From NCBI RefSeq assembly GCF_000412675.1, contig NC_021505.1, positions 4,644,501 through 4,708,500 on the forward strand: DNA of 64,000 nucleotides, in the 5' to 3' direction. The translations under genes were made by a program, and so were the position numbers. Of this stretch, positions 9,255 through 19,416 are shown in pieces. The number at the start of each line of letters is the position of its first letter. The stretch's first letter is position 1. This DNA comes from Pseudomonas putida NBRC 14164 (GTDB taxonomy: Bacteria > Pseudomonadota > Gammaproteobacteria > Pseudomonadales > Pseudomonadaceae). The notes under the pieces are model-generated. The model did not search any database, was not told the DNA's origin, and saw only the letters and a list, made by a program, of their open reading frames with translations.

Positions 9255-9870
9255 CTTCGCGACTTCAGGAGGCCGAATGCAGGCCTTGCGAAGGGAGGTG
9301 ACGGGCATGGATGCCCGTCAAGCGCTGGGCCCCAGGATGGGGCCTGCAGCGCGGTCCTCCCGGGAGCGAGGCCGGAGTGAGGGAACCCCGGAGCGCAGCG
9401 CAGGGGCCGGATGATCGGAGCGCAGCGTTTTTTGGTTACTTTTTGTCGCGTTTGACAAAAAGTGACTCGCCGTAAGGGCGAAAAGGTGAGTCAGCGTCGC
9501 CATCGCAAATGGCCTTTGCGCGAGCTAAAAACCACCACTGTTTCGCTTTTCGCTTGAAGGTGTGGGCATCAACAATGAGGTCAACATTCATTTCAAAGGT
9601 GGCGCGTAGTCACCTTTCCGCCCTTACGGCGGGTCCCTTTTTGTCGTGGCAAAAAGGAACCAAAAACCGTCCGCTCCCATCATCCGGCCCCTACGCTGCG
9701 CTCCGGGGTCCCCTCGCTCCGGGCTTGCTCCCGGGAGGACCGCGCTGCAGGCCCCATCCTGGGGCCCAGCGCTTGACGGGCATCCATGCCCGTCACCTCC
9801 CTTCGCAAGCCCTGCGCTCGGCCTCCTGAAGTCGCAATCTGCGTCGCCTGAACTTCCGCGCGCTTAGAAG
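9255..9870. repeat. Palindromic repeat module, copy B (616 bp)
   Basis: Direct repeat of copy A at a constant offset of 740 bp. Visible differences include C/T at 8821/9561, C/T at the GCAAGCC border (9063/9803) and two bases near the right end. Such identity over 616 non-coding bases implies recent duplication or gene conversion. Confidence 0.93.
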
Positions 9871-9908
9871 CCAAAGCAAGATCAAGATCAAGACAAGATC
9901 AAGATCAG
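9871..9908. repeat. Short ATCAAG hexamer array, right border of module B
   Basis: GCAAGATCAAGATCAAG with one broken unit. ATCAAG is the reverse complement of the CTTGAT unit at the left border, so the arrays extend the palindrome. It stops 5 bp before the stop codon of the peroxidase-like gene. Confidence 0.85.
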
Positions 9909-9913
9909 CCCGA

Positions 9914-10465
9914 TTACTGCTGCGAAGCGATGGCCTTCTCGATGGCTGCGCGGAATTCCGGATCATCCGGTTTGGTGAGGCTGGAGAAGTCACCGATCAC
10001 CTTGCCCTTGCGATCGACAACATACTTGTAGAAATTCCACTTCGGCGCACTGCTCTGGCTGGCCAACTCAGCAAACAGCGGTATCGCATCCTTGCCCCGC
10101 ACGGCCTGCGTCTTGGTCATGGTGAAGGTTACGCCATAGTTGGCATAGCAAACGTTGGCAGTCTTCTCGCTGTCGGCATCTTCCTGCTTGAAGTCATTGG
10201 ACGGCACACCAAGCATTTCCAGGCCTTGCTCGTGATACTCCTTGTACGTCGCCTCAAGCCCCTCGAACTGCGGTGCAAACCCACAATAGCTGGCCGTGTT
10301 GACCACCACCAAAGGCTTGCCGGCAAAGCGCTGGCACAGGTCGACCTGCCCCTTGCCACGCAACTCCGGCAGGCTGCCCTGCAATAACGCCGGGCAATCG
10401 GCAGCCCAGCTCGAAGTGCTGGCAAGCACGGCCAACAACGGCACTGTCAACCAATGAGCACGCAT
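9914..10465 (-). CDS. Periplasmic glutathione peroxidase-like protein
   Basis: 183 residues. A signal peptide ends near residue 22 (SSWAA-D). The thioredoxin-fold peroxidase core has the redox Cys at position 61 in [15 protein letters not shown], a PSNDFKQED segment replacing the usual PxNQFxxQEP, and [13 protein letters not shown] carrying the catalytic Trp and Asn. The family reduces hydroperoxides, in bacteria usually with thioredoxin-like donors and Cys in place of selenocysteine. The signal peptide predicts periplasmic action. The first codon is followed by a basic-hydrophobic leader typical of Sec export. It lies 46 bp downstream of the small membrane gene. Confidence 0.85.
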   Translation of the reverse strand: MRAHWLTVPLLAVLASTSSWAADCPALLQGSLPELRGKGQVDLCQRFAGKPLVVVNTASYCGFAPQFEGLEATYKEYHEQGLEMLGVPSNDFKQEDADSEKTANVCYANYGVTFTMTKTQAVRGKDAIPLFAELASQSSAPKWNFYKYVVDRKGKVIGDFSSLTKPDDPEFRAAIEKAIASQQ

Positions 10466-10511
10466 GATTCGTTTCTCCTGCTAGACAACCCTTGAGCTTG
10501 CAGGGTAGCGC

Positions 10512-10634
10512 CTAACAAACACTCATGCCCAGTTGCATCAATGCCATCCCACCCTTGTGCCATCCCCACCACACCAGCGCCAGCAGCACCAGCGCGCCTA
10601 AGGCCAGCAACCCGCGGGCCAGGTAGCGGTTCAT
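10512..10634 (-). CDS. 40-residue single-pass membrane protein coupled to MFS gene
   Basis: Small frame MNRYLARGLLALGALVLLAL followed by VWWGWHKGG and ending in LGMSVC. It has a positively charged N-terminus, one hydrophobic helix (about residues 8-24) and a Trp-rich boundary. Its ATG overlaps the MFS stop (ATGA), which implies translational coupling. Function is unknown; a small accessory subunit of the transporter is a reasonable guess, not shown. Confidence 0.6.
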   Translation of the reverse strand: MNRYLARGLLALGALVLLALVWWGWHKGGMALMQLGMSVC

Positions 10635-11833
10635 GCGGCCTGTGCCTGCAGGCGCGCAACCGGCCGCTCGCGCACGGGCCAGTTAAGGGCAGCGGCCAAC
10701 AGACTGAGCAGGATGGAAATCTGCCAGACCAGGTCGTAGCTGCCGGTACGGTCATAGACCACCCCGCCCAACCAGCCACCGAGGAAGGCGCCCAGCTGGT
10801 GGAACAGGAAGACGATACCGCCGAGCATGGACAGGTTACGCACCCCGAACAATGTAGCCACGGTGCCATTGGTCAACGGCACCGTGGACAACCACAACAG
10901 GCCCATGGCGATGCCGAACAGGTAGGCACTGAACGCACTCACCGGCGCCCAGAGGAACAACACGATCACCACCGCACGCAGCAGGTACAGCCCGGTCAGC
11001 AGGCGCGGCTTGGACATGCGACCACCCAGCCAGCCAGCCGTGAACGTACCCACGATATTGAACAGGCCGACCAGCGCCAGCACCGTAGTACCGGTGGTCG
11101 CGGCCAGGTGCTGGTCAACCAGGTAGGCCGGCAGATGCACGCCAATGAACACCACCTGGAAACCACACACGAAGAAACCCAGCGCCAGCAACCAGAAGCC
11201 GGAATGCGAGCACGCCTCGCGCAGCGCCTGGCCCAAGGTCTGTTCGGCGCCATGGCTGGGCAGCGGGCGGTCACGCAGCAGGCCAACGAAGGGCACGATC
11301 AACGCCACCATCAGGCCCAGCACCAGCAACGCTGCGGACCACCCCAGCCACTGGATCAGGCCAAGGGTGCCCGGCAGCATGGCGAACTGGCCAAACGAAC
11401 CGGCGGCGCTGGCAATGCCCATGGCCATGCTGCGCTTCTCTGCCGGCACCGCACGCCCGACCACGCCGAGGATGACCGAGAACGATGTGCCGGACAGGCC
11501 GATGCCGATCAGCAAACCGGCACTGAGCGACAACGACCAGGCAGAATCAGCCATGCCCATGAGGATCAAACCGGCGGCGTAAAGAATCCCGCCGATGATC
11601 ACCACCCGCGCCGCCCCCATACGGTCGGCCAAGGCACCGGCGAACGGTTGCGCCAGCCCCCAGATCAGGTTTTGCAAGGCAATGGCAAAGGCGAACACCC
11701 CACGGCCCCAGCCAAAATCGGCGCTCATCGGCGCCAGAAACAGACCAAAGCCGTGCCGCACACCCAAAGACAGCGCCAGAATCAAAGCCGCCCCTACCAA
11801 TACCCACCCGCTGGTTCGCCACACCGAAGTCAT
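10631..11833 (-). CDS. MFS transporter, MarR-linked
   Basis: 400 residues with about 12 hydrophobic segments and the MFS loop motif ALADRMGAARV between helices 2 and 3. The helix 1 region (GVRHGFGLFLAPMSADFGW) is typical of the OFA/monocarboxylate-like MFS branch. Substrate is unknown; with a MarR repressor as neighbour it is likely an exporter or uptake carrier for an aromatic or toxic compound. ATG 11833 is chosen because GGAG stands 9 nt upstream. A perfect palindrome at 11866-11881 lies 33 bp ahead of the start. Confidence 0.85.
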   Translation of the reverse strand: MTSVWRTSGWVLVGAALILALSLGVRHGFGLFLAPMSADFGWGRGVFAFAIALQNLIWGLAQPFAGALADRMGAARVVIIGGILYAAGLILMGMADSAWSLSLSAGLLIGIGLSGTSFSVILGVVGRAVPAEKRSMAMGIASAAGSFGQFAMLPGTLGLIQWLGWSAALLVLGLMVALIVPFVGLLRDRPLPSHGAEQTLGQALREACSHSGFWLLALGFFVCGFQVVFIGVHLPAYLVDQHLAATTGTTVLALVGLFNIVGTFTAGWLGGRMSKPRLLTGLYLLRAVVIVLFLWAPVSAFSAYLFGIAMGLLWLSTVPLTNGTVATLFGVRNLSMLGGIVFLFHQLGAFLGGWLGGVVYDRTGSYDLVWQISILLSLLAAALNWPVRERPVARLQAQAA

Positions 11834-11865
11834 TGTCGTTATCTCCAGCACATCGCAAGGTTTTT

Positions 11866-11881
11866 GCGGGTATATACCCGC
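11866..11881. promoter_or_regulatory. Candidate MarR operator upstream of MFS gene
   Basis: GCGGGTATATACCCGC is a perfect 16-bp palindrome between the MFS start and the marR stop. A 14/16 match stands just upstream of marR itself, which is the usual layout for a self-regulating MarR repressor. Confidence 0.7.
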
Positions 11882-11897
11882 TTATAGTCGTATCAAT

Positions 11898-12302
11898 TCA
11901 AGCCAGTTGGTCCAGCAAACGCACCAGTTCATCCCGCTGCCCTGCGCCCAACCGCTCCACCAGCTCGATCTGGGCTTGTTCCCAGGCCGGGTGGGCAGCA
12001 CGCAGCAGCTGCGTTCCGGCCTCGGTCAGCAGCACCACGCGGTTGCGCTGGTCGTCGCCATCAGCCAGGGCCACCAGCCCTTCAGCCTCCAGCACCCGCA
12101 CGTTACGGCCCAGGGTACTGCGCTCCAGGCCCATGGCCTCGGCCAAGGTAGTGATACTGGGGCGATCAAGCCGCTGCAGGTGCCTTAGCAGGGAAAACTG
12201 CGCAACATTGACCCCGAAGCCGGCAAGGGCCTCGTCGTAATGCCGGCTCACCCCGCGGGCGGCACGACGCAGATGGGTACAGATGCATTCACTGGTCAGC
12301 AT
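11898..12302 (-). CDS. MarR-family transcriptional regulator
   Basis: 134 residues, normal MarR length. The winged helix region SITTLAEAMGLERSTLGRNV is followed by the wing ADGDDQRNRVVLLTEAG with the conserved D-x-R. The gene is directly upstream of the MFS gene on the same strand, and near-identical palindromes precede both, so it probably represses both promoters until a ligand binds. No clear Shine-Dalgarno precedes the ATG, and the putative operator sits where one would be. Confidence 0.88.
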   Translation of the reverse strand: MLTSECICTHLRRAARGVSRHYDEALAGFGVNVAQFSLLRHLQRLDRPSITTLAEAMGLERSTLGRNVRVLEAEGLVALADGDDQRNRVVLLTEAGTQLLRAAHPAWEQAQIELVERLGAGQRDELVRLLDQLA

Positions 12303-12306
12303 GGAT

Positions 12307-12322
12307 ACGTGTATATACCCGC
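12307..12322. promoter_or_regulatory. Candidate MarR operator upstream of marR
   Basis: ACGTGTATATACCCGC matches the perfect palindrome at 11866-11881 in 14 of 16 positions and lies 5 bp ahead of the marR start codon. Confidence 0.65.
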
Positions 12323-12388
12323 ATCATGAGTGTTGCAAGAGGTTTCACAATTGAAGGTTACCAGCCGCAAGGAAGCTGCGCGGTTCAT

Positions 12389-12498
12389 GGCACCGGTGTT
12401 GCCGGTGTTCGCGGCGCTAAAGCCGCTCCCGCATTGACCGCCTCGGCTTCAAGCAATACGCCATCCCTGTGGGAGCTGGCTTGCCGGCGATGGGGCCA
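12389..12498. repeat. REP-like elements
   Basis: One degenerate element at 12389-12430 (GCGGC..GCCGCTCCC) and a typical one at 12468-12498 (CTGTGGGAGCTGGCTTGCCG). They lie between marR and the end of the cobalamin operon. Confidence 0.7.
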
Positions 12499-12562
12499 GG
12501 GCAGGCAGCACAAGACAGTCGCTCCAATAAAGCGCGTACATGCTTTCAGATTTTGAGCGTTA

Positions 12563-13285
12563 TCACAGGCCGAGCGCCAACCCAAGCACGACGCCCAGTT
12601 CGAGCAGTTCAAGCAGCGCACCCGCTGTATCCCCGGTAGTGCCACCCAGACGTCGGCAAATGAGGTGCCGCAGCCAGGCAAACATGGCCAGCGCCAGCAC
12701 TACCACCCAGCCGCCCAAGACCAGGCAGAACAGCCCACTGCCCAGCAGCACCCACCCGGCTGCACGCCGGGGCAAGTGCTCGGCCAACGCCTGGCCCAAC
12801 CCGCCAGGCCGCACATAAGGGGTACAGAGGAACAGGCCCAACATCGCCGCGCGCCCAATCAAGGGAGCCAGCAGCAATTGCGCCCCGATCCCCTGCTCCA
12901 CCAGCACCCACAAGGCGCAGAACTTCAGCAACAGCACCAGCACCAGGGTGACCACGGCAATCGGCCCGCTACGCGGGTCTTTCATGATCTGCAGGGTGCG
13001 CTCACGGTCGCCGAAACCACCCAACCAGGCATCGGCGCTGTCGGCCAAGCCATCCAGGTGCAGGGCGCCACTGAGCAATACCCACACCGTCAGCAGCAAA
13101 GCCGCATGCAACGGCACTGGCGTACCCTGCAGCAGAAGGCTGGCCAGCCACAGCAGCAGCCCGAACAACACCCCGACCAGCGGATAGAACAGCAGCGAAC
13201 GCCCCAGCTCACGCGGCTCCGGCATGCCCGGCAGGCTCACGGGCAAGCTGCTGAGGAACTGCAAGGCAATCCAGAACGGCAGCAT
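12563..13285 (-). CDS. cobS: Cobalamin synthase (adenosylcobinamide-GDP ribazoletransferase)
   Basis: 240 residues, an inner-membrane protein with several hydrophobic helices and the CobS signature ALHLDGLADSADAWLGG with DRERTLQIMKDPRSG. It joins adenosylcobinamide-GDP to alpha-ribazole (phosphate) in the last assembly step. The ATG at 13285 is one base from the stop of the phosphatase gene; an in-frame upstream start would run deep into that gene. It is last in the operon, and only REP sequence follows. Confidence 0.93.
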   Translation of the reverse strand: MLPFWIALQFLSSLPVSLPGMPEPRELGRSLLFYPLVGVLFGLLLWLASLLLQGTPVPLHAALLLTVWVLLSGALHLDGLADSADAWLGGFGDRERTLQIMKDPRSGPIAVVTLVLVLLLKFCALWVLVEQGIGAQLLLAPLIGRAAMLGLFLCTPYVRPGGLGQALAEHLPRRAAGWVLLGSGLFCLVLGGWVVVLALAMFAWLRHLICRRLGGTTGDTAGALLELLELGVVLGLALGL

Positions 13286-13286
13286 C

Positions 13287-13853
13287 TCAGTGTTCCTCGG
13301 CCAGTTGACCGTCGCCACCCATCACCAACCGCACCAGCGCCCCATGCCTGACTTCAACCTGGAGTAACTGCTCCTTGGGCAAGCCTCGCGCCCGGGCCAG
13401 CAACAACCGCATCACCCCGCCATGGGTGACCAGCAGCACCCGCTTACCTGCATGCTGGCGGCTCAAACGCTCGACAGCGTCCAGCACGCGCTCGGCGAAT
13501 GCCTGCACCGGTTCGCCATTGGGCGGGGTGTAGGCGTACGGGTCCGCCCAGAAGCGCCCCAGCGCATCCGCCTGGTCTTCCATGATCTGCGCCGCGCTAC
13601 GGCCTTCCCAGTCACCAAAATGCAGCTCTTGCAAACCTGGTTCACGTTGCACAGGCAAATCAAGCCGCCCACCCAGTTCTTCGGCAAAACGCGCACAACG
13701 CTGCAGCGGCGAACTGACCAGCACTTGCCACGGGCCGGCTTCGGCCACGGCGCTGCGCATCTGCGCCCAGCCCTTATCGGTGAGCGCATCGTCCAGGCTG
13801 CCACGCAGCCCGCCCTGCTCCGTTTCACCGTGGCGCAGCAGGTCGAGGATCAT
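13287..13853 (-). CDS. cobC: Alpha-ribazole phosphatase / histidine phosphatase family
   Basis: 188 residues. The phosphohistidine motif [11 protein letters not shown] is at residues 5-15, the second His is in [10 protein letters not shown], and the acid-base Glu lies in ELHFGDWEG. In this position the enzyme removes the 5'-phosphate of alpha-ribazole phosphate or cobalamin phosphate. The start overlaps the cobT stop (ATGA). The name cobC is used here in the Salmonella sense; the decarboxylase at 16876 bears the same symbol in the Pseudomonas denitrificans scheme. Confidence 0.87.
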   Translation of the reverse strand: MILDLLRHGETEQGGLRGSLDDALTDKGWAQMRSAVAEAGPWQVLVSSPLQRCARFAEELGGRLDLPVQREPGLQELHFGDWEGRSAAQIMEDQADALGRFWADPYAYTPPNGEPVQAFAERVLDAVERLSRQHAGKRVLLVTHGGVMRLLLARARGLPKEQLLQVEVRHGALVRLVMGGDGQLAEEH

Positions 13854-14905
13854 GCCGGGCGGTCCGCCACGGCGGCCTCGGCAAAGGTCGCCATCTGCCC
13901 GTGCAGCGCACAGGCCAGGCGCAACAATGGCACGGCCAACGCAGCACCACTGCCCTCGCCCAGGCGCAGGCCCAATGCCAATAGCGGTTCGGCCTGCAAC
14001 GCATCCAGCAAAGCCTTGTGCCCAGGCTCTGCGCCCTGATGGGCAAACAGCAACCACGCCCGGCACTGCGGGTTGAGGCGCACCGCCACCAGGGCGGCAA
14101 CACTACAAATGAAGCCGTCCACCAGCACGGCGATGCCAGCCTGCGCGCAGCCGATATAGGCCCCGGCCAGGGCCGCGATCTCGAAACCGCCGACACAACC
14201 CAGTGCCTGCAATGGATCTGCGGCCTGCAGGCCATGCAGACTCAGCGCCCGCTCGATGACCTCGGCCTTGTGCCGCACGCCAGCGTCGTCCAGGCCGGTG
14301 CCCGGGCCGCTCAGTTCAGCAGGCGGGCAGCCTAGCAGGACGCTGGCCAACGCAGCGGCGGCCGTGGTGTTGCCAATACCCATCTCGCCGCCGATGAACA
14401 GCTGCGCGCCCTGTTCGGCGGCACGCAAGGCGCTGTCGCGGCCGGCCTGCAAGGCAGCGTGCAACTGCCCCTCGGTCATCGCTGGCTGACGGGCGAAGTT
14501 GGCCGTACCGGCCCCCAGGCGCAGGTGGCGTACGCCAGGCAGTTCCAGATGAGGGTCGATGGTACCCAGATCGACCACCTCAAGGCTGGCCTCCAGCTGG
14601 CGGGCCAACACGCTGATCGCCGCACCACCGCCGACGAAGTTGCGCAGCATCTGCCCGGTGACCGCCTGCGGATAGGCCGAGATACCCTCTTCGACCACAC
14701 CGTGGTCACCGGCAAAAATGCTGATGGCAGCCTGGTCCAGGGTTGGCCGTTCACGCCCTTGCAGGCCCGCCAGCTGGATGGCCAGGCCCTCCAGCTGGCC
14801 GAGTGAACCGGCAGGTTTGGTCAGCTGTTGCTGACGGGAGCGGGCCTGGTCCATGGCGGCGTTGTCGAGGGATTGGCAGGCGTCGCGCCACCAAGCTTGA
14901 GTCAT
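13850..14905 (-). CDS. cobT: Nicotinate-nucleotide:dimethylbenzimidazole phosphoribosyltransferase
   Basis: 351 residues, the normal length. Family landmarks are [18 protein letters not shown] near the N-terminus, [16 protein letters not shown] for substrate binding, [14 protein letters not shown] and the C-terminal [13 protein letters not shown]. It makes alpha-ribazole phosphate from DMB, which BluB, encoded in the same operon, would supply. The start overlaps the cobP stop by 4 bp. Confidence 0.95.
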   Translation of the reverse strand: MTQAWWRDACQSLDNAAMDQARSRQQQLTKPAGSLGQLEGLAIQLAGLQGRERPTLDQAAISIFAGDHGVVEEGISAYPQAVTGQMLRNFVGGGAAISVLARQLEASLEVVDLGTIDPHLELPGVRHLRLGAGTANFARQPAMTEGQLHAALQAGRDSALRAAEQGAQLFIGGEMGIGNTTAAAALASVLLGCPPAELSGPGTGLDDAGVRHKAEVIERALSLHGLQAADPLQALGCVGGFEIAALAGAYIGCAQAGIAVLVDGFICSVAALVAVRLNPQCRAWLLFAHQGAEPGHKALLDALQAEPLLALGLRLGEGSGAALAVPLLRLACALHGQMATFAEAAVADRPA

Positions 14906-15423
14906 AGTGCAGCTCCTTTGAGCATTAAGGGCAGGCCGGCCACGGTCAGCACCACGCGCTGACAGCGCTCGGCCACGGCCTGGTGCAGCCAGCCAGCCAG
15001 GTCGACATAGCGTCGGGTCAGCTCGCCCATGGGCACGACGCCCAGGCCGGTTTCGTTGCTGACCAGAATGACGGTGCCAGGCAATTGTTCCAGGCAGGCC
15101 AGCAAGGCATCACGCTCTTCGGCCAGGCGCTGGTGGTCTTCGAGCATCAGCAGGTTGGTCAACCACAACGTCAGGCAGTCAACCAGCAGGCAGCGCCCTT
15201 CGGCCGCTTCGGCGCGCAGTACTGCCGCCAGGGCCAGCGGCTCTTCGATCAGCCCCCAGTCTGCCGGACGGCGCTGGCGATGCAGCGACACGCGTTCGTT
15301 CATTTCACCGTCCAGCGGCTGGCTGGTAGCGATGTAGGTCACTGGCAGGCCGCTGGCGCTGGCCAGCTGTTCGGCCAGGCGGCTCTTGCCGGAGCGGGCG
15401 CCACCGAGGATCAGGCTGCGCAT
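14902..15423 (-). CDS. cobP: Adenosylcobinamide kinase / phosphate guanylyltransferase
   Basis: 173 residues. P-loop [14 protein letters not shown] is at residues 7-20, with the conserved [11 protein letters not shown] and [20 protein letters not shown]. It phosphorylates adenosylcobinamide and adds GMP to give the GDP-activated intermediate used by CobS. The ATG at 15423 lies one base from the cobQ stop. An in-frame extension to 15744 lies inside cobQ and is rejected. Confidence 0.95.
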   Translation of the reverse strand: MRSLILGGARSGKSRLAEQLASASGLPVTYIATSQPLDGEMNERVSLHRQRRPADWGLIEEPLALAAVLRAEAAEGRCLLVDCLTLWLTNLLMLEDHQRLAEERDALLACLEQLPGTVILVSNETGLGVVPMGELTRRYVDLAGWLHQAVAERCQRVVLTVAGLPLMLKGAAL

Positions 15424-15424
15424 G

Positions 15425-16879
15425 TCAGGCCACCCCGCACAGTTGGCGCAGGTGAGCGGTGTCCAGGTGCTTTTCCACCAGGTCGGCCAGGCGCTCGATG
15501 TCGCGTTCGCGCAGGGCTTCGTAATCGATGCTCTGCACATCCTCCAGGCCAGCCCAGCGCAGCAGCGCAGCACACGACTGGCTGCCCTCGAACAGGCCGT
15601 GCAGGTAGGTGGCGAGGATCTGGCCATCGGCACTGACAGCGCCATCACAGCGGCCATCGGCCAACTGCACGGCGGGCTGCTCCAAGGCAGGGCCGGTGGT
15701 GACGCCAGCGTGAATTTCATAGCCGCCAACCGGTGCTGCTTCAAGGTTCAGCGTGCCGGCAACGTTGCGCAGTTGCTTCTCGGCTTCCAGCACCGTGGCG
15801 TAATCGAGCAGGCCCAGCCCCGGGCTTGAACCTGCAGCCCCTTCGAGACCCAGCGGGTCATGCACGTCGCGGCCAAGCATTTGCAGGCCACCGCAGATCC
15901 CGATCAGCTTGCCACCGTAGCGCAGGTGCCGCTCGATGGCCTTGTCCCAACCGCGCTCGCGCAACTGCGCCAGGTCACCGCGCACGCTCTTGGAACCCGG
16001 CAGGATGATCAGGTCGGCAGCCGGGATCGGCTGGCCCGGGCCAATGAACTGCAGGTCGACCTGCGGGTGCAGCCGCAACGGGTCGAAGTCGGTGTGGTTG
16101 CTGATGCGCGGCAGTACCGGGACGATCACCTTGAGCACGCGCTCGGTCTTGGCGCCTTGGCGCACATCGATGCCGTCTTCGGCTTCCAGGTGCAGGTCAG
16201 TGACGTAAGGCAGCACCCCCAGCACTGGCTTGCCGGTGCGTTGCTCCAGCCAGTCGAGCCCCGGCTGCAACAAGGCGATATCACCACGGAAGCGGTTGAT
16301 GACAAAGCCTTTGACCCGCGCCTGCTCACTGGGCGACAGCAACTCCAGCGTGCCCACCAGGTGCGCGAACACACCGCCGCGGTTGATGTCGGCGACCAGG
16401 ATCACCGGGCAGTCCACCGCTTCGGCAAACCCCATGTTGGCGATGTCGCCAGCACGCAGGTTGATCTCCGCCGGCGACCCCGCGCCTTCGACCATGACCA
16501 CCGGCCAGGCGGCACTCAGGCGCTGGTGCGAAGCCAGCACCGCCTGCATGGCGATGGCCTTGTAATCATGGTAAGCGACCGCGTTCATGCTGGTGACCGC
16601 ACGGCCGTGGATGATGACCTGGGCGCCGGTATCGCTGTTGGGTTTGAGCAACACGGGGTTCATGTCGGTGTGGGGTGCCAGCCGGCACGCCTGCGCTTGC
16701 ACCGCCTGGGCGCGGCCAATTTCGCCGCCGTCGGCAGTCACCGCGCTGTTCAGCGCCATGTTCTGTGGTTTGAACGGCACCACGCCAACGCCCTGGCGCA
16801 ACAGCCAGCGGCACAGGGCAGTTACCAGCGTGCTCTTGCCGGCGTCGGAGGTGGTGCCTTGCACCATGAGGGTGGTCAT
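15425..16879 (-). CDS. cobQ: Cobyric acid synthase
   Basis: 484 residues. The N-terminal dethiobiotin-synthetase-like ATPase has [20 protein letters not shown]. The C-terminal class I glutamine amidotransferase-like domain has the nucleophile in [11 protein letters not shown] and a late His in TYLHGLFEG. It amidates four side chains of adenosylcobyrinic a,c-diamide. The start at ATG 16879 overlaps the stop of the decarboxylase gene (ATGA). Confidence 0.96.
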   Translation of the reverse strand: MTTLMVQGTTSDAGKSTLVTALCRWLLRQGVGVVPFKPQNMALNSAVTADGGEIGRAQAVQAQACRLAPHTDMNPVLLKPNSDTGAQVIIHGRAVTSMNAVAYHDYKAIAMQAVLASHQRLSAAWPVVMVEGAGSPAEINLRAGDIANMGFAEAVDCPVILVADINRGGVFAHLVGTLELLSPSEQARVKGFVINRFRGDIALLQPGLDWLEQRTGKPVLGVLPYVTDLHLEAEDGIDVRQGAKTERVLKVIVPVLPRISNHTDFDPLRLHPQVDLQFIGPGQPIPAADLIILPGSKSVRGDLAQLRERGWDKAIERHLRYGGKLIGICGGLQMLGRDVHDPLGLEGAAGSSPGLGLLDYATVLEAEKQLRNVAGTLNLEAAPVGGYEIHAGVTTGPALEQPAVQLADGRCDGAVSADGQILATYLHGLFEGSQSCAALLRWAGLEDVQSIDYEALRERDIERLADLVEKHLDTAHLRQLCGVA

Positions 16880-17868
16880 GCCGATTCCTTTTGATAGTCC
16901 GCCAGGGCCTGGGCCAGGCGCTGTTCGTCCGCCGCGCATTCGGGCAGCCCCAGGCGCACGGCCGGTGGGTGTTCGAACAAGCGCACCAGGATGCCGCGGC
17001 GGGCGAGAAAGTCATGCAACTGCACGGCGCGCTCACTGCGCACGTACTGGAACAGGTCACAGCCACCGCTGGGCGCAAGGCCGTTACTGGACAGCAATGT
17101 GGCCAAGCGCTCGCTGGCGGCAGCGCAACGTTCTATCTGCATGCGCTGGACAGGCTTGTCGGCCAGGCTGGCCTGGGCCAGCACCCGGGTTGGCCCGTTG
17201 ACCGTCCACGGGCCAAGCAGCTCGGCCAGGCGCAGCAACAGGCTGCGCTCGGCGGCGACGAAGCCCAGGCGCACCCCGGCCAGGCCAAAGAACTTGCCGA
17301 ACGAGCGCAGCACGATCAGCCCCGGGCGCTCGGCGCAATCGACCACGCCATCCGCCGGGGTGTTGTCCATGAACGCCTCATCGACCAACAGCCAGCCACC
17401 ACGGGCAGCCAGGCGGGCATGCCAGCCCAGCAGGCGCTCACGCGGCACCCGCCGCCCGGTCGGGTTGTTGGGGTTAACCAGCACCAGTACATCGAGGCTG
17501 TCGAGTGCTGCCTCGACCTGCGCCTCATCCAGCTCAACCAGTTGATGCCCCGCCCGTTGCCAGGCGTACGGGTGTTCGGCATAACACGGCGTCAACACCC
17601 CTACCCGGCCAGCCGCACGCAGCAGCGGCAACGCCTGGATCGCCGCCTGGGAGCCCGCCACCGGCAGCAACTGGCGGGCGCCGTAATACGCACGGGCAGC
17701 CTCTTCCAGGCCGTCCTCGGTCTCTGGCAGGCGGGCCCAGGCATCAGTGGGTATCGGCGGAATCGGGAATGGCCAGGGTGCGATGCCACTGGACAGGTCC
17801 AGCCACTGCTCGCGAGGGATACCGTAATGCTGCACCGCACGCAGCAGGCGGCCACCGTGTTCAAGCAT
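16876..17868 (-). CDS. cobC: Threonine-phosphate decarboxylase
   Basis: 330 residues, fold-type I PLP enzyme related to histidinol-phosphate aminotransferase. The motifs NPNNPTGR and [15 protein letters not shown] (PLP Lys in SFGK) are visible. It makes (R)-1-aminopropan-2-ol phosphate for the nucleotide-loop linker, which the CobD protein next door attaches. The threonine kinase that would supply its substrate is not in the window. The start overlaps the cobD stop by 8 bp. Confidence 0.92.
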   Translation of the reverse strand: MLEHGGRLLRAVQHYGIPREQWLDLSSGIAPWPFPIPPIPTDAWARLPETEDGLEEAARAYYGARQLLPVAGSQAAIQALPLLRAAGRVGVLTPCYAEHPYAWQRAGHQLVELDEAQVEAALDSLDVLVLVNPNNPTGRRVPRERLLGWHARLAARGGWLLVDEAFMDNTPADGVVDCAERPGLIVLRSFGKFFGLAGVRLGFVAAERSLLLRLAELLGPWTVNGPTRVLAQASLADKPVQRMQIERCAAASERLATLLSSNGLAPSGGCDLFQYVRSERAVQLHDFLARRGILVRLFEHPPAVRLGLPECAADEQRLAQALADYQKESA

Positions 17869-18769
17869 TGACGTAAGCCCCCAGGCAGATCAACAACAGC
17901 CACAGCCACACGCCGCGCTGCACCAGGCTCCAGCCACGCTCGATGGCATCGGCGTCAGCCATCGGCCCTTCACCCAGGCGTGGCCGCTCATGCAGTTCGC
18001 CGTGGTAAACCGCCGGGCCGCCCAGCTCTACCCCCAGCGCACCAGCACCGGCGGCCATCACAGGCCCGGCGTTGGGGCTGTCCCACAACGGGCCCTGCTT
18101 GCGCCAGCAGGCCAGAGCCAGGCGGGTCTTGCCCAGCAGTGCGTAGGTGAGCGCCACAAGCCTTGCGGGAATATAGTTGAGCACGTCATCAATGCGCGCC
18201 GCGCACCAGCCGAAGCGCTCGAAGCGCTCGTTGCGATACCCCCACATGGCGTCCAGTGTGTTGCTCAGGCGGTACAACACCACGCCCGGCGCACCGGCCA
18301 CCACAAACCAGAACAGCGCGGCGAACACTGCGTCACTGCCGTTTTCCAGCACCGACTCGGTGGCCGCCCGGGCCACGGCGGGCTCGTCCAGCTCGCGGGT
18401 TTCGCGGCTGACCAGGTAGCCGACGCGGCGCCGCGCTTCTTCCAGGTCGCCCTGGCGCAAGGCGTTGGCCACCGGCAGCACATGTTCACCCAAGCTGCGC
18501 AGGCCCAGGGCGCAGTACAGCGCCAGCACATCCACCAGCCAGCCAATATAGGGCAGCCAGGACAGGATCAGCGCCACCAGGGTGAGCGGCACCACTGCCA
18601 GAAACCACGCACTGACGCCGTGGCTACGCCAGCCGCGGCCACCTGCATTCAGACGGCGCTCCAGGTTACCGGCCATATTGCCGAAGGCCACCAGCGGGTG
18701 GCGCCGCTGCGGTTCGCCCAGCAAGGCATCCAGGGCCACCCCGGCCATGGTCAGCAAGGCCACGCTCAT
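17861..18769 (-). CDS. cobD: Adenosylcobinamide-phosphate synthase (CobD/CbiB)
   Basis: 302 residues, membrane protein with helices at both ends and in the middle. N-terminal [20 protein letters not shown] and internal [21 protein letters not shown] are CbiB signatures. It attaches the aminopropanol arm to cobyric acid. The ATG at 18769 overlaps the bluB stop (ATGA); the longer frame to 18883 lies within bluB and is rejected. Confidence 0.94.
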   Translation of the reverse strand: MSVALLTMAGVALDALLGEPQRRHPLVAFGNMAGNLERRLNAGGRGWRSHGVSAWFLAVVPLTLVALILSWLPYIGWLVDVLALYCALGLRSLGEHVLPVANALRQGDLEEARRRVGYLVSRETRELDEPAVARAATESVLENGSDAVFAALFWFVVAGAPGVVLYRLSNTLDAMWGYRNERFERFGWCAARIDDVLNYIPARLVALTYALLGKTRLALACWRKQGPLWDSPNAGPVMAAGAGALGVELGGPAVYHGELHERPRLGEGPMADADAIERGWSLVQRGVWLWLLLICLGAYVNA

Positions 18770-19416
18770 TGGCGCTCTCCCCATTGGTTTTCGTACAGCA
18801 GCTCGCTCAAAGGCCGTTCTTCGGCCCAGTTTTCCAGCACCAGCATGGGGGCCGGGTAAAATTCGGTCACTGGCCCCAGGCACAACACCGCCACCGGCTT
18901 GGCTCCATCAGGCATGCCCAGCAGTGCCGCCAGCGCCAGGGGATCAAACAGCGACACCCAGCCCATGCCCAGCCCTTCGCCACGGGCCGCCAGCCACAGG
19001 TTCTGGATGGCGCAGGCCAGCGAGGCCAGGTCCATCTCCGGGAGCGTGCGACGGCCGAAGATGTGCGGCTCGCGGTTGTCCATCAAGGCCGCTACCAGCA
19101 ACTCGGCACAGTCGTTGATGCCTTCTACTTTCAGCTTCATGAAGTCATCCGACCGCTCGCCCAATGCTTCGGCGGTGCGCAGCCGCTCCGCCTCCACCAG
19201 GGCCTGGATGCGGGTGCGCAAGTCACGCTGGGTAATGCGGATGAACCGCCAGGGCTGCATCAGGCCGACGCTGGGTGCCTGGTGCGCGGCCGCCAGCAGG
19301 CGGCCAAGCAGCTCCGGCGCCACCTGGCCACCGGCGAAATGGCGCATGTCACGGCGCTCGCCGATGGCGCGATAGATCGCGGCGCGTTCGGCGTCGCTGT
19401 AAGCGTGTTCGCTCAT
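18766..19416 (-). CDS. bluB: 5,6-dimethylbenzimidazole synthase
   Basis: 216 residues, nitroreductase-like flavin fold. [11 protein letters not shown] at the N-terminus, [17 protein letters not shown] for FMN binding and [12 protein letters not shown] near the C-terminus match BluB, which cuts reduced FMN with oxygen to yield DMB. Its place among cob genes supports BluB over a general nitroreductase, and indicates that the lower ligand is made aerobically. The start overlaps the cobB stop by 4 bp. Confidence 0.93.
   Translation of the reverse strand: MSEHAYSDAERAAIYRAIGERRDMRHFAGGQVAPELLGRLLAAAHQAPSVGLMQPWRFIRITQRDLRTRIQALVEAERLRTAEALGERSDDFMKLKVEGINDCAELLVAALMDNREPHIFGRRTLPEMDLASLACAIQNLWLAARGEGLGMGWVSLFDPLALAALLGMPDGAKPVAVLCLGPVTEFYPAPMLVLENWAEERPLSELLYENQWGERQ

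Noticed and set aside
8578-9829. Paired conserved-looking ORFs of 61, 106 and 122 residues in the modules
   Set aside because: They repeat only because the DNA repeats; both strands carry similar frames owing to the palindrome, and codon use is not gene-like.
10541-11887. 448-residue His/Gln-rich frame antisense to the MFS gene
   Set aside because: Composition typical of the reverse complement of membrane protein codons; no ribosome site.
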